From assembly GCA_963734595.1 (NCBI GenBank), contig CAVTHV010000018.1:278008-342007 (forward strand): DNA of 64,000 bases. The letters run 5' to 3'. The translations under genes were made by a program, and so were the position numbers. This stretch comes from CAKKQX01 sp963734595. GTDB taxonomy: Bacteria; Pseudomonadota; Gammaproteobacteria; Burkholderiales; SG8-41. Numbering within the stretch: the first letter of the stretch is position 1; each line of letters starts with the position of its first letter. This document shows, piece after piece, positions 54,960 to 61,793 of this stretch. The notes below the pieces were generated by a model that saw only the letters and a list, made by a program, of their open reading frames with translations, did not search any database and was not told the DNA's origin.

Positions 54960-55280
54960 ATGGCACTTACACGAGATTTCAAAGAAACGGTTGCAGCGCG
55001 CGCGCAGCGCGATCCCAAATTCAGGCAGGCGCTCTTTACGGAAGCGATCAATGCCTATCTTGCGGGCGATACGCAAACCGGCAAGGCGGTGTTGCGCGAC
55101 CTCGTCAACGCGACGATGGGCTTCGAGGAACTCGCGGTCGAGGTGAACAAGCCCAGCAAGAGCCTTCATCGCATGCTGGGCCCGGCGGGCAATCCGAGCA
55201 CGGAAAGCTTCTTCGGGATCGTCAGCGCGCTGCAGAAGAAGACGCGCGTGAAACTGCGCGTGACGGCCGACACCCGCTGA
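54960..55280 (+). CDS. Addiction-module antidote protein (HTH) for module 1
   Basis: A 106-residue antitoxin. EAINAYLAGDTQTGKAVLRD precedes the HTH region GFEELAVEVNKPSKSLHRML, then GNPSTESFFGIVSAL, the family pattern (TIGR02684-like). ATG 54960 follows CAGGAGATAG. It both neutralises the upstream toxin and probably binds the 54585-54602 dyad. Confidence 0.9.
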   Translation: MALTRDFKETVAARAQRDPKFRQALFTEAINAYLAGDTQTGKAVLRDLVNATMGFEELAVEVNKPSKSLHRMLGPAGNPSTESFFGIVSALQKKTRVKLRVTADTR

Positions 55281-55558
55281 CCGCTCAGCGGTCAATCACT
55301 TGATTACCAAGGCGCGGTTAACCGCGCACGCCTCTCGTTTCTCGCCCGGCGTCTCTCCCCTTACTGCTCACTGCTTACCGCTCACCATTCACCATTCACG
55401 TTTCACGATTGACGATTTGCTCATCACTCAATCACTTAATCACCCAATCACTCATTAAGCGAAACGTATCCTTTAGGGCCTTCATTAAGTGAAACGTATC
55501 CTTTAGGGCCCTCGGGTTTTCCTTCATCCTTCATCCCTCAGCCCTCATCCCTCTTCTT
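55281..55558 (+). repeat. R2 and R3 repeat block
   Basis: R2 units (CACCATTCACCATTCACG, AATCACTTAATCACCC) are followed by two adjacent R3 copies at 55455-55480 and 55486-55514 (AAACGTATCCTTTAGGGCC each) and CCCTCATCC units. Non-coding. Confidence 0.75.
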
Positions 55559-56118
55559 GCCGGGGGCAGCCCGGGTGCTGGTCACTTTGTGGCTCCGACA
55601 TATTGGCTCCGACATGACCTGAAGGTCAGTCTCCACCGCAACAAGCTGCGCGTGTTGTCTAAAGGTTAGTCTTCACCGAAACTCCGCTTCACTCCGTTTT
55701 CTTGCGCGGCCAAGGAAGAAAGTAACCAAAGAGAAGGCCGCCCAGGTTCGCCGCCCCCGCATTTTGCGAGGGTGGCCCTGCGCTGCTCGACAAGCCCGGC
55801 GGCCTGCGCAACTCGCGCACCGTCCACACGATTGCTCAATGATCGGGCGTGATATCTCGGCGGGACTAGCTAATTACACGCGGCTCACACAGTGCTCGAC
55901 CGGCGCCCCGGACTCGGACTCGCGCAGCGTTGAGCGGGTAGGGGCGCGAAGCGGCGTGTGGATGCGATGGTGCCCCGGGGCTTATGCAGCTGCTCCCGCA
56001 AACGGGCCTGCGGCTAACGTGTCGCAGCCGCCCCCGGGCTGGTCTGCGCTGCTCGGCGGCTCTCATGGGACCAGAGAATCAACGGTGCAGCTAGGGGAAA
56101 CATCGACGCAGTAAATTA
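55559..56118 (+). mobile_element. Repeat element A (MITE-like, one end)
   Basis: It begins with the flank GCCGGGGGCAGCCCGG, then ACTTTGTGGCTCCGACAT, repeated as GGCTCCGACAT. From 55665 a body runs through CTCCGCTTCACTCCGTTTTC and GAAGGCCGCCCAGGTTCGCC to GTGCAGCTAGGGGA and CGCAGTAAATTA. Flank and body recur in element B (60305-60753), body in inverted orientation. A contains about 120 bases not in B, including the segment shared with 17-50. It codes for no transposase and would need one elsewhere to move. Confidence 0.7.
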
Positions 56119-56139
56119 TCCTCACGGCAAACGACATTC

Positions 56140-56325
56140 GAGCAATCGCTTACCGCTCACGATTCACGATTTACGTTTCCCGATTTACCACTTTTCCCTC
56201 ATTAAGCGAAGCATATCCTTTAGGGCCCTCATCCCTCATCCTTCATCCCTCATCCCTGTTTTTCCCTATTTCCCGTTTCTCAATCACCTTTTCCCATTCC
56301 CGATTCACGATTCACGGACGCAGCC
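56140..56325 (+). repeat. R2/R3 repeat block
   Basis: GCTCACGATTCACGATTTAC, then R3 as GCGAAGCATATCCTTTAGGG (56197-56226), then CCCTCATCCTTCATCCC units and CGATTCACGATTCACGG. Non-coding gap before the ORF6N operators. Confidence 0.7.
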
Positions 56326-56411
56326 GAATGGATGCAAGCTGTCAGCCGGGGAAGACGGTGAAGCGTTCAAGGAATAGGTGAGCCGGCTCACGGCCACGCT
56401 GCGCGAGCAGA

Positions 56412-56434
56412 TGAGGTGCCAAAATGGCACCTCA
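56412..56434. promoter_or_regulatory. Palindrome P1 upstream of ORF6N
   Basis: Perfect dyad TGAGGTGCC / GGCACCTCA around AAAAT (9-5-9). One of a series of perfect palindromes with 5-base centres around the ORF6N gene. Confidence 0.7.
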
Positions 56435-56447
56435 AGTAAATTAACTG

Positions 56448-56474
56448 TTTAAGGTCACAAATTGTGACCTTAAA
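56448..56474. promoter_or_regulatory. Palindrome P2 upstream of ORF6N
   Basis: Perfect dyad TTTAAGGTCAC / GTGACCTTAAA around AAATT (11-5-11), 18 bases ahead of the ORF6N start. Same architecture and core as the palindrome inside the gene (56693-56719). Confidence 0.8.
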
Positions 56475-56492
56475 CCCAAAAAGGAAAATGCG

Positions 56493-56755
56493 TTGGTCAA
56501 GCCTGCATTGATCCCGATTGACGCGATCCAGAGCCGCATTCTGCTCATTCGTGGACAACGCGTCATGATGGACTACGATCTCGCCGCGCTTTACGGAGTG
56601 ACGACGGCAAGGCTCAATGAGCAAGTACGCCGCAATGCCGAACGCTTTCCTGCGAACTTCATGTTTCAGCCCGGTAAACAGGAGTTCGCCGCTTTGATGT
56701 CGCAAATTGCGACATCAAACGCCGGGAGGGGCGGCCGACGCAAACTCCCCTATGG
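56493..56755 (+). pseudogene. ORF6N-domain DNA-binding protein, 3' end lost
   Basis: About 88 residues match the ORF6N domain: LIPIDAIQSRILLIRGQRVM, MDYDLAALYGVTTARLNEQV, RRNAERFPANFMFQ and GGRRKLPY. The expected continuation (AFTEQGV...) is missing; the reading frame runs into TTCACGG repeat sequence at about 56757 and ends at 56873. ORF6N proteins occur in phages and near toxin-antitoxin genes and are thought to bind DNA. Start TTG 56493; an ATG at 56488 is out of frame. Residues around SQIATSN are encoded by palindrome P3. Confidence 0.8.
56693..56719. promoter_or_regulatory. Palindrome P3 inside the ORF6N coding sequence
   Basis: Perfect 11-5-11 dyad TTTGATGTCGC / GCGACATCAAA around AAATT, in frame coding for LMSQIATSN. 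It shares the TTT, GTC-C-AAATT-G-GAC and AAA positions with P2. It is probably an operator copy embedded in the gene. Confidence 0.7.
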
Positions 56756-56845
56756 TCCTTGTCACCGCTCACGGCGTTTGTTCTCGGTTCACGGTTTACG
56801 AGCCAGCACTCGCAAATCTTGTGGCCTTGGAACGCTGGTGGGTTC

Positions 56846-56874
56846 TTGCCAATCTATACAAGTTTTTGTATAAT
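56846..56874 (+). promoter_or_regulatory. Promoter and operator of RelE-XRE module 2
   Basis: TTGCCA (56846-56851), 17 bases, TATAAT (56869-56874). The dyad TATACAA / TTGTATA around GTTT (56855-56872) overlaps the -10 box. The toxin ATG follows 8 bases later, so there is little or no leader. Confidence 0.8.
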
Positions 56875-56882
56875 CGTCGCAG

Positions 56883-57209
56883 ATGAAGCCCGTCGCATTT
56901 TGGGGCGATTCCCTGGAAGCCCTGCGGGAGTTTCCGCAATCGGCCCGCAGGATGGCGGGGCTGCAGCTGGACCGCGTGCAGCGGGGCCTGGACCCGGACG
57001 ATTGGAAACCGATGTCCACGGTGGGTTCGGGTGTTCGCGAGATACGGGTCCGGGATGCGGACGGCGCATTCCGGGTGCTCTACGTCGCGCAGTTTGCGGA
57101 CGCCGTCTATGTGCTGCACTGTTTTCAGAAGAAAAGCTCGAAGACCAACAAGTCGGAGATCGAACTCGCCCGGAAGCGTTACCGTGAATTGATTGGAAAA
57201 CGACGATGA
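56883..57209 (+). CDS. RelE/HigB-type (Gp49-like) toxin, module 2
   Basis: A 108-residue toxin of the phage-derived Gp49-like/HigB group. Landmarks: VAFWGDSLEALREFPQSARR, VGSGVREIRVRDADGAFRVL and FADAVYVLHCFQKKSSKT, followed by a basic tail. Intact. It overlaps the antitoxin start by four bases (ATGA). Confidence 0.92.
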   Translation: MKPVAFWGDSLEALREFPQSARRMAGLQLDRVQRGLDPDDWKPMSTVGSGVREIRVRDADGAFRVLYVAQFADAVYVLHCFQKKSSKTNKSEIELARKRYRELIGKRR

Positions 57210-57487
57210 AAGCCAGGAAGTATCAGAGTGTTTGGGATGCGATCGAAGCCACGCCTCAGGCGGCTGCGAGCATGCGCGCGCGCTCGGAACTGATGATCGA
57301 GCTCGCCGAGCTCATCCGTCGCTCAGGTTGGACGCAGCGTGACGCTGCGGCCCGCTTCGGCGTCACGCAGCCGCGGATCTCCGATCTCGTCCGCGGCCGC
57401 ATCGAACTGTTTTCTCTCGACACGCTGGTGGACATGGCCGCCGCGGTCGGCCTCAAGCCTCGCATCACCCTGAAGCGCGCCGCCTGA
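57206..57487 (+). CDS. XRE-family HTH antitoxin, module 2
   Basis: A 93-residue antitoxin. The helix-turn-helix is IRRSGWTQRDAAARFGVTQP with RISDLVRGRIELFSLDTLVD, the usual partner pattern for Gp49-like toxins. Likely binds the dyad at 56855-56872. Confidence 0.92.
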   Translation: MKARKYQSVWDAIEATPQAAASMRARSELMIELAELIRRSGWTQRDAAARFGVTQPRISDLVRGRIELFSLDTLVDMAAAVGLKPRITLKRAA

Positions 57488-57554
57488 ACGCGTTCACTAT
57501 ACTTTCTCTTGCGCACACACAGGTAGTACAGTCCCCTCGCGGGGCCATTGGGCC

Positions 57555-57638
57555 GTGTGGGTGGACAAAAACTGGCGTCTGACTTTCACTTTCGAGGGTT
57601 CGGACGCCATGCTGGTGGATTATCAGGACTATCACTGA
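57555..57638 (+). pseudogene. 3' remnant of a HigB toxin
   Basis: This 27-codon stretch reads WVDKNWRLTFTFEGSDAML then VDYQDYH and a stop. It is the C-terminal end of HigB proteins (compare VNDQWRICFEW and VEIVDYH of the intact HigB at 58396). No start or N-terminal part is present. It lies 20 bases before the HigA-type gene, exactly where the toxin should end. Confidence 0.8.
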
Positions 57639-57658
57639 GAACACTGAGGAACAGAACG

Positions 57659-57952
57659 ATGACGACGCGCATGCATAACCCCCCTCATCCGGGCGAAGTA
57701 CTTCAGGACACCGTGCTTGCGGAAGGCCGGATATCGGTCAGCGAATTCGCGCGCAAGCTTGGCGTTTCCCGCGTTGCGCTCTCACGGATGGTGAACGGTC
57801 GCGCGGCGGTCAGCGCAGACATGGCGCTGCGTCTCGCTGCGGCGCTGGGCGGGTCGGCGGAATCGTGGCTGCAGATGCAGGCTGCCTATGACCTCTGGCA
57901 CGCGGCGAAGAAGCGCCGGCCCAAGGTTCAGCCGCTTAAACTGGCGGCCTGA
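57659..57952 (+). CDS. higA: HigA-family antitoxin, orphan
   Basis: A 97-residue XRE-type antitoxin: HNPPHPGEVLQDTVL, then EFARKLGVSRVALSRMVNGR and SAESWLQMQAAYDLWHA. Complete, with its toxin reduced to the remnant upstream. Such an antitoxin can persist as a regulator or as protection against related HigB toxins, for example that at 58396 (inference). Confidence 0.9.
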   Translation: MTTRMHNPPHPGEVLQDTVLAEGRISVSEFARKLGVSRVALSRMVNGRAAVSADMALRLAAALGGSAESWLQMQAAYDLWHAAKKRRPKVQPLKLAA

Positions 57953-57990
57953 ATCTGAGTCAGTCCCCGGCGCGGTCCCGGCCGCCTCGG

Positions 57991-58017
57991 TTTGAAATCA
58001 CAATTTGTGACTTCAAG
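57991..58017. promoter_or_regulatory. Palindrome P4, imperfect member of the ORF6N series
   Basis: TTTGAAATCAC / GTGACTTCAAG around AATTT: 11-5-11 with two mismatched pairs. Same core as P2 and P3 but with no ORF6N gene beside it. The gap 57953-58395 otherwise holds R2 sequence and a CCCCTTCAAGGAGAAGGG hairpin (58265-58282), and no gene. Confidence 0.55.
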
Positions 58018-58351
58018 TTCGCACTTCTTTCCGCTATTCACGGCTCACCGCTCACGCTTTCCGCCTCTCGTCTCTCGCCCGGCGTCTCTCCCGCTTTTAC
58101 GCCCTCGGTCCGCAATGGGATGCGGTAAATATCAGTAATAAAAACAATGTATTATTACGACAGATTCTTCGAGCACGAACTGGTCAGGCGTTGTTCCTCC
58201 GGCAGTGACGAGAAGCTTGCGGGCAGTCCTATTCATTGCCCGCCTCCGGGCACATTTCTCACCTTCCCCTTCAAGGAGAAGGGTGGGATGGGGATGGGAT
58301 TGCGACTGCCGGCACACGAGCGGCCCAGTCCCCAGCCGGTCAGGTACTAAA

Positions 58352-58389
58352 CGTTACGCTTGACGTAACGACGAAATCGGGGGTATCGT
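58352..58389 (+). promoter_or_regulatory. Promoter and operator of HigBA module 3
   Basis: Dyad CGTTACG (58352-58358) / CGTAACG (58364-58370). TTGACG (58360-58365), 18 bases, TATCGT (58384-58389), then the toxin ATG at 58396. The half-site GTAACG is shared with the module 1 operator at 54585-54602. Confidence 0.65.
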
Positions 58390-58395
58390 GGGTGC

Positions 58396-58680
58396 ATGAT
58401 CGTCAGCTTCCGCGACAAGCGCACGCGCGACTTTGCCGGCGGGAAATACGTCAAGGCGTTCTCTGGATTTTCGCGGCAGGCTGAACTGAAGCTCGATCAG
58501 CTCGACGCTGCAACCTCGCTGAAGGATCTCGCGGTTCTTCCTGGAAATCGCTTCGAGAGATTGAAGGGCGACCGCAAGGGGCAATACAGCATTCGCGTCA
58601 ACGACCAGTGGCGCATATGTTTCGAATGGCCGGACCGATCCCTCGGGCCGGTCAATGTTGAGATCGTCGATTATCATTGA
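58396..58680 (+). CDS. higB: HigB toxin, module 3
   Basis: A 94-residue RelE-fold mRNA interferase: IVSFRDKRTRDFAGGKYVKA, LEDLAVLPGNRFERLKGDR-like segment (here LKDLAVLPGNRFERLKGDRK), YSIRVNDQWRICFEW and the C-terminal VEIVDYH. Complete. Followed 10 bases later by higA, the toxin-first order typical of hig modules. Confidence 0.94.
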   Translation: MIVSFRDKRTRDFAGGKYVKAFSGFSRQAELKLDQLDAATSLKDLAVLPGNRFERLKGDRKGQYSIRVNDQWRICFEWPDRSLGPVNVEIVDYH

Positions 58681-58690
58681 GGAAAACGGT

Positions 58691-59017
58691 ATGGCACGCA
58701 ACGCGATTCACCCAGGCGAACATCTAGCCGAGCAACTCGGGGAGCTTGGCATGAGCGCGGCCGAGCTCGGGCGGCAGTTGAAAGTGCCGACCAACAGGAT
58801 TACCGGGATATTGAATGGCCAGCGGGCCATCACCGGCGACAGTGCCTTGCGGCTCGCGCATTTTTTTGGAACCAGCGCCGAATTCTGGCTGAATCTGCAA
58901 AAATTCTACGAGCTCCGCTTGGCCGAACAGAAGGCTGGTGCGGTTATCCGCCGCCTTCCGAAGCTGGAAGACCGCACGGAATCCGACGACCGCAAGGGAC
59001 TCGGTCGCGCCGCCTGA
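58691..59017 (+). CDS. higA: HigA antitoxin, module 3
   Basis: A 108-residue antitoxin: AIHPGEHLAEQLGELGMSAA then ELGRQLKVPTNRITGILNGQ, the HTH, and SAEFWLNLQKFYELRLAEQK. ATG 58691 follows GAGGAAAACGG. Presumed to repress its operon through the 58352-58370 dyad. Confidence 0.94.
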   Translation: MARNAIHPGEHLAEQLGELGMSAAELGRQLKVPTNRITGILNGQRAITGDSALRLAHFFGTSAEFWLNLQKFYELRLAEQKAGAVIRRLPKLEDRTESDDRKGLGRAA

Positions 59018-59064
59018 CCGGATAAAAGGTGTGTGAGCCATTTATCGGCGCAGGAGATGTTGCG

Positions 59065-59389
59065 ATGAAAAAGGAACAGCTTGACCTTGTCCGCGGGAGC
59101 GGAAACATCTACCGGGACTTCAACGTTGCGGACGCTGACGTTCGCCAGTTGAAGGCGATCCTTGCGGCCGAAATCATAAAAACAGCTCGATAGAGAAGGG
59201 TTGAGCGTGAGAAAGGCGCAGGCGCTCACGGGAATCGATGCCGGAGACTTCTCGCGCGTCCGCAACGCGGATTTCCGGCGCATAAGCGTGGAACGCCTGA
59301 TGGCGATGATCAACGGGCTCGGGTCGCGGGTAGAGGTAAAAGTCAAAGTGCGACGTGCTGAGAATTCCGAGCACGCAGTGACTGCATAG
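59065..59389 (+). pseudogene. HTH_37-type XRE antitoxin, frameshifted and orphan
   Basis: MKKEQLDLVRGSGNIYRDFN and LKAILAAEIIKT are in one frame, closed by TAG 59191-59193. One extra base near 59187 moves the rest, LDREGLSVRKAQALTGID, DFSRVRNADFRRISVERLMA and LGSRVEVKVKV, into another frame ending at 59389. Together they make one family-length antitoxin (about 107 residues). Its usual RelE-type partner upstream is absent. Error and real mutation are both possible. Confidence 0.8.
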
Positions 59390-59480
59390 CGCAGGGGAAA
59401 AGGCTGCGCAGTGTCGGCCTTACTGCTTTTGCATAAGAACCTATAGAAGCGCTGAAAGTCATTCAGCCGGAGGCATGAGC

Positions 59481-59714
59481 ATGAATCAACTCGTGGACAA
59501 ACTCGCTGAACAGGCGAAGCAACTCAATCCGGATGAGCGCGTGGCGCTGATCGAAACTCTGCTCGCGCAGCTCCCGGATCCCGATCCCGAATGGGAGGCC
59601 GCCTGGGCTGCGGAGGTCGAGCGGCGCATGGCCGCGGTCGAACGCGGTGAGGAACAGCTGATCCCCGCCGAAAAAGTCATGGAGAAGCTGCGCAACAAGT
59701 ACCGGCCGCAATGA
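59481..59714 (+). CDS. Addiction module component (PF09720-type antitoxin)
   Basis: A 77-residue acidic antitoxin: LNPDERVALIETLLAQLP, then PEWEAAWAAEVERRMAAVER and a tail RNKYRP. ATG 59481 is 7 bases after GGAGG; ATG 59475 is too close to it. The stop overlaps the toxin ATG by four bases (ATGA). Confidence 0.9.
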   Translation: MNQLVDKLAEQAKQLNPDERVALIETLLAQLPDPDPEWEAAWAAEVERRMAAVERGEEQLIPAEKVMEKLRNKYRPQ

Positions 59715-60004
59715 GCCTGCACTATCACCGTGCGGCCGAGGCAGAGCTCGATGATGCACTTGCTTTTTACGCCGGCGTGCATGCATCCCTGTCTGTTGCC
59801 TTGCTGCACGACGTGGAGGCTGGTGAGCGGGCAATCCGCGAGCAGCCGCACGCGTGGCGTCAGATCAGCGGTAGCCTCAGAGTTTTCTGGCTGCGGCGCT
59901 TCCCGTTCGGATTGATTTACCACGTGTCAGGTCAGGATATTACGGTGTACGCGGTAGCCCATATGCGGCGCAAGCCCGGCTACTGGCGCAGCCGCGTGTC
60001 ATAA
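59711..60004 (+). CDS. ParE/RelE-family toxin
   Basis: A 97-residue toxin: YHRAAEAELDDALAFYAGVH, then GERAIREQPHAWRQISGSLR, RFPFGLIYHVSGQDITVYAV and AHMRRKPGYWRSR, all standard for this RelE/ParE branch that pairs with PF09720 antitoxins. Intact. Whether it targets gyrase or mRNA cannot be told from sequence. Confidence 0.92.
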   Translation: MSLHYHRAAEAELDDALAFYAGVHASLSVALLHDVEAGERAIREQPHAWRQISGSLRVFWLRRFPFGLIYHVSGQDITVYAVAHMRRKPGYWRSRVS

Positions 60005-60102
60005 GTTCCCCCGGTCGCTGATCTTCAATTTCCCCTGCAAGCGCCAAAGGAGTCCGGAAACTGGCGGCTTCGCGCTTTGGATTGCCCGCCTGCCAGCGTA
60101 TA

Positions 60103-60129
60103 TGTCGAAAAAACATAATTTTTTCGACA
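60103..60129. other. Perfect 11-5-11 palindrome TGTCGAAAAAA
   Basis: TGTCGAAAAAA / TTTTTTCGACA around CATAA, 100 bases after the ParE-type toxin. On either strand the stem is followed by few T outside, so it could be a terminator-like hairpin or an operator left from a lost gene. The architecture equals that of P2 and P3. Other than this, the gap 60005-60304 holds R2 repeats only (60180-60300). Confidence 0.6.
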
Positions 60130-60304
60130 CGTTTTGCCGATATGTCGATCCGCCCGCCATGTCCAGCTGACGTGTTGATCGCCCAATCACCCAATCACTT
60201 AATCACCCAATCACTTAATCACCAGGCGCGGTTCACCGTGCTTGTCTTCTCGTCTCTCCCCCGGCGCCTCTCCCCTCGCCCCTCATACCTCCGCCCTTCA
60301 AAAT

Positions 60305-60753
60305 CCTTGTATGCCGGGGGCAGCCCGGCAGCTGGTTACTTTGTGGCTCCGACATATTGGCTCCGACATGACCTGAAGGTCAGTCTCCACCGCAACAAGC
60401 TGCGCGTGTTGTCTAAAGGTTAATTTACTGCGTCAAAGTCTCCCCTAGCTGCACTACTGATTTCTCGGACCCATGAGAGCCGCTGAGCATCGCAGATAAG
60501 CCGGGGAGGTTTCGTCGAGCACTGTTTGAGCGTTCTTTGCGAGTTGCGCAGACCGCCCGGCTTGTCGAGCAGCGCAGGGGACTCCTGACAGCAGCGGTCA
60601 GGAGCGGCGAACCTGGGCGGCCTTCTCTTTGGTTACTTTCTCTTTGGCCGCGCAAGAAAACGGAGTGAAGCGGAGTTTCGGTGAAGACTAACCTTTAGGT
60701 TATGTCGGAGCCACAAAGTGACCAGCACCCGGGCTGCCCCCGGACATACAAGG
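60305..60753. mobile_element. Repeat element B (MITE-like) with about 50-bp terminal inverted repeats
   Basis: The left end (60305-60355: CCTTGTATGCCGGGGGCAGC through GGCTCCGACAT) is matched in inverted form by the right end (60702-60753). Inside, 60356-60421 matches the flank of element A, and 60421-60700 matches the body of A in reverse orientation (TAATTTACTGCGTC, TCCCCTAGCTGCAC, CATGAGAGCCGCTGAGC). No transposase is encoded. With A it encloses toxin-antitoxin modules 2 and 3 and the ORF6N remnant. Confidence 0.75.
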
Positions 60754-60754
60754 G

Positions 60755-60835
60755 ATGAGGGCCCTAAAGGATACGCTTCGCATAATGAGGGATGAGGGTG
60801 GGAGAGGCTCCGGGCGAGAGACGAAAGACGTGAGG
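60755..60835 (-). repeat. R2/R3 repeat, reverse orientation
   Basis: GATGAGGGCCCTAAAGGATA then CGCTTCGCATAATGAGGGATG is R3 with R2 units on the minus strand, directly beside element B. Confidence 0.7.
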
Positions 60836-60919
60836 TGCCGCTGTCAGCGGTAAGCGGTAGCGGGCATATAATCGACTGGTCCAAGTTCCAGCGCAGCGCA
60901 GGCTTGTCGAAGGGTGTTC

Positions 60920-61565
60920 ATGAAAGAGAGAGATCGCTACGACGTTTCCGGCTTGTCGGAGACCCGGTTCGAGCCAGGGTCCGGCGGCAAAGTGCTGAGG
61001 AATCTGCTTGGCATCCGGTCGACGAAGAAGATGGATAACGCCGAGGCTAAAGCGCTCGAGATCGCAACGGACGACCTCATCAGGACCGTTGATGCCGGAC
61101 ACCGCTTTACCGCGGCCGACATTTGCAAGTTTCACAAGGCATGGCTCGGGAAAATCTATGCGTGGGCCGGGAGCTATCGGCAGGTAAACATCAGCAAAGA
61201 CGGTTTCCCTTTCTCGGCCGCGGCCCGAATCCCTTCGCTGATGAAGGACTTTGAAAAGGATGTGCTACGCTGCAATACACCGTGCAACTTCAGCGAAGCG
61301 GCCGGAGGTCGTTCATGCGCTGGCGGAAACGCATGTGGAACTGGTTCTGATTCATCCGTTTCGCGAGGGCAACGGACGGGTGGCGCGTGTTCTTTCAACG
61401 CTGATGGCGTTGCAAGCAGGATTGCCGCTGCTGGATTTCGGCTCGATTTCCGGGGAAAAGAAGGAAGCGTATTTTGCCGCAGTACAGGCGGGACTCGACA
61501 AGAACTACAAGCCGATGGAACAGCTAATCGCGGAGATTATCGAGCGGAGCGTTGCGGCTTCTTGA
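60920..61565 (+). CDS. Fic-family protein, one frameshift
   Basis: AMP-transferase of about 210 residues. The N-terminal part MKERDRYDVSGLSETRFEPG with GSGGKVLRNLLGIRSTKKMD resembles Fic proteins of the cell-filamentation type, and GKIYAWAGSYRQVNISKDGF precedes the active site. The Fic motif HPFREGNGRVARVLSTLMAL carries the catalytic histidine and phosphate-binding loop. A shift near 61275 lies between the two parts. No (S/T)xxxE(G/N) inhibitory motif is seen in the protein itself. Confidence 0.88.
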
Positions 61566-61728
61566 CCGGTTCGACCTTGTTGCTCCCGGTTAGCGTGCGT
61601 GCGATGGACGCGACCGTGGCGCCCGTTTCGACAGCGGTCGAAGAGGCGACATTCATAATCAGCGCCTTGCGGAATTGCTCCGGGTCGCGCAGATACGGAT
61701 TGGTCTCGATGAGCGGTCGCTTGTTCAT
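61537..61728 (-). CDS. Small conserved-looking protein convergent to fic
   Basis: A 63-residue basic protein: MNKRPLIETNPYLRDPEQFR, ALIMNVASSTAVETGA and SIARTLTGSNKVEPVKKPQR. It overlaps the 3' end of fic by 29 bases on the opposite strand. Its composition, ATG start and low match to a mere fic shadow suggest a real gene; similar short proteins of unknown function exist in bacteria. The segment SSTAVE resembles the inhibitory (S/T)xxxE helix of Fic antitoxins, but the following G/N is T. Function unproven. Confidence 0.55.
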   Translation of the reverse strand: MNKRPLIETNPYLRDPEQFRKALIMNVASSTAVETGATVASIARTLTGSNKVEPVKKPQRSAR

Positions 61729-61793
61729 GCATGAATTTTAACATAGAACCTCAGGGACAGACCCCTAAGGCGTATGTGTAAAGGAATTTCATT

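Noticed and set aside
58147..58350. 67-codon frame in the gap before higB
   Set aside because: It translates a common GGTGGGATGGGGATGGG-type intergenic sequence and a hairpin; no domain, and its position is better explained as the higB promoter region.
53946..60004. Prophage
   Set aside because: Apart from the ORF6N remnant and Gp49-like toxins there are no integrase, capsid, tail or lysis genes; the region is a toxin-antitoxin cluster.
60633..60884. 83-codon minus-strand frame covering the end of element B (reads WLRHNLKVSLHRN)
   Set aside because: It is a translation of element B and R2/R3 repeats. The same peptide appears from element A, showing repeat origin, not a gene.
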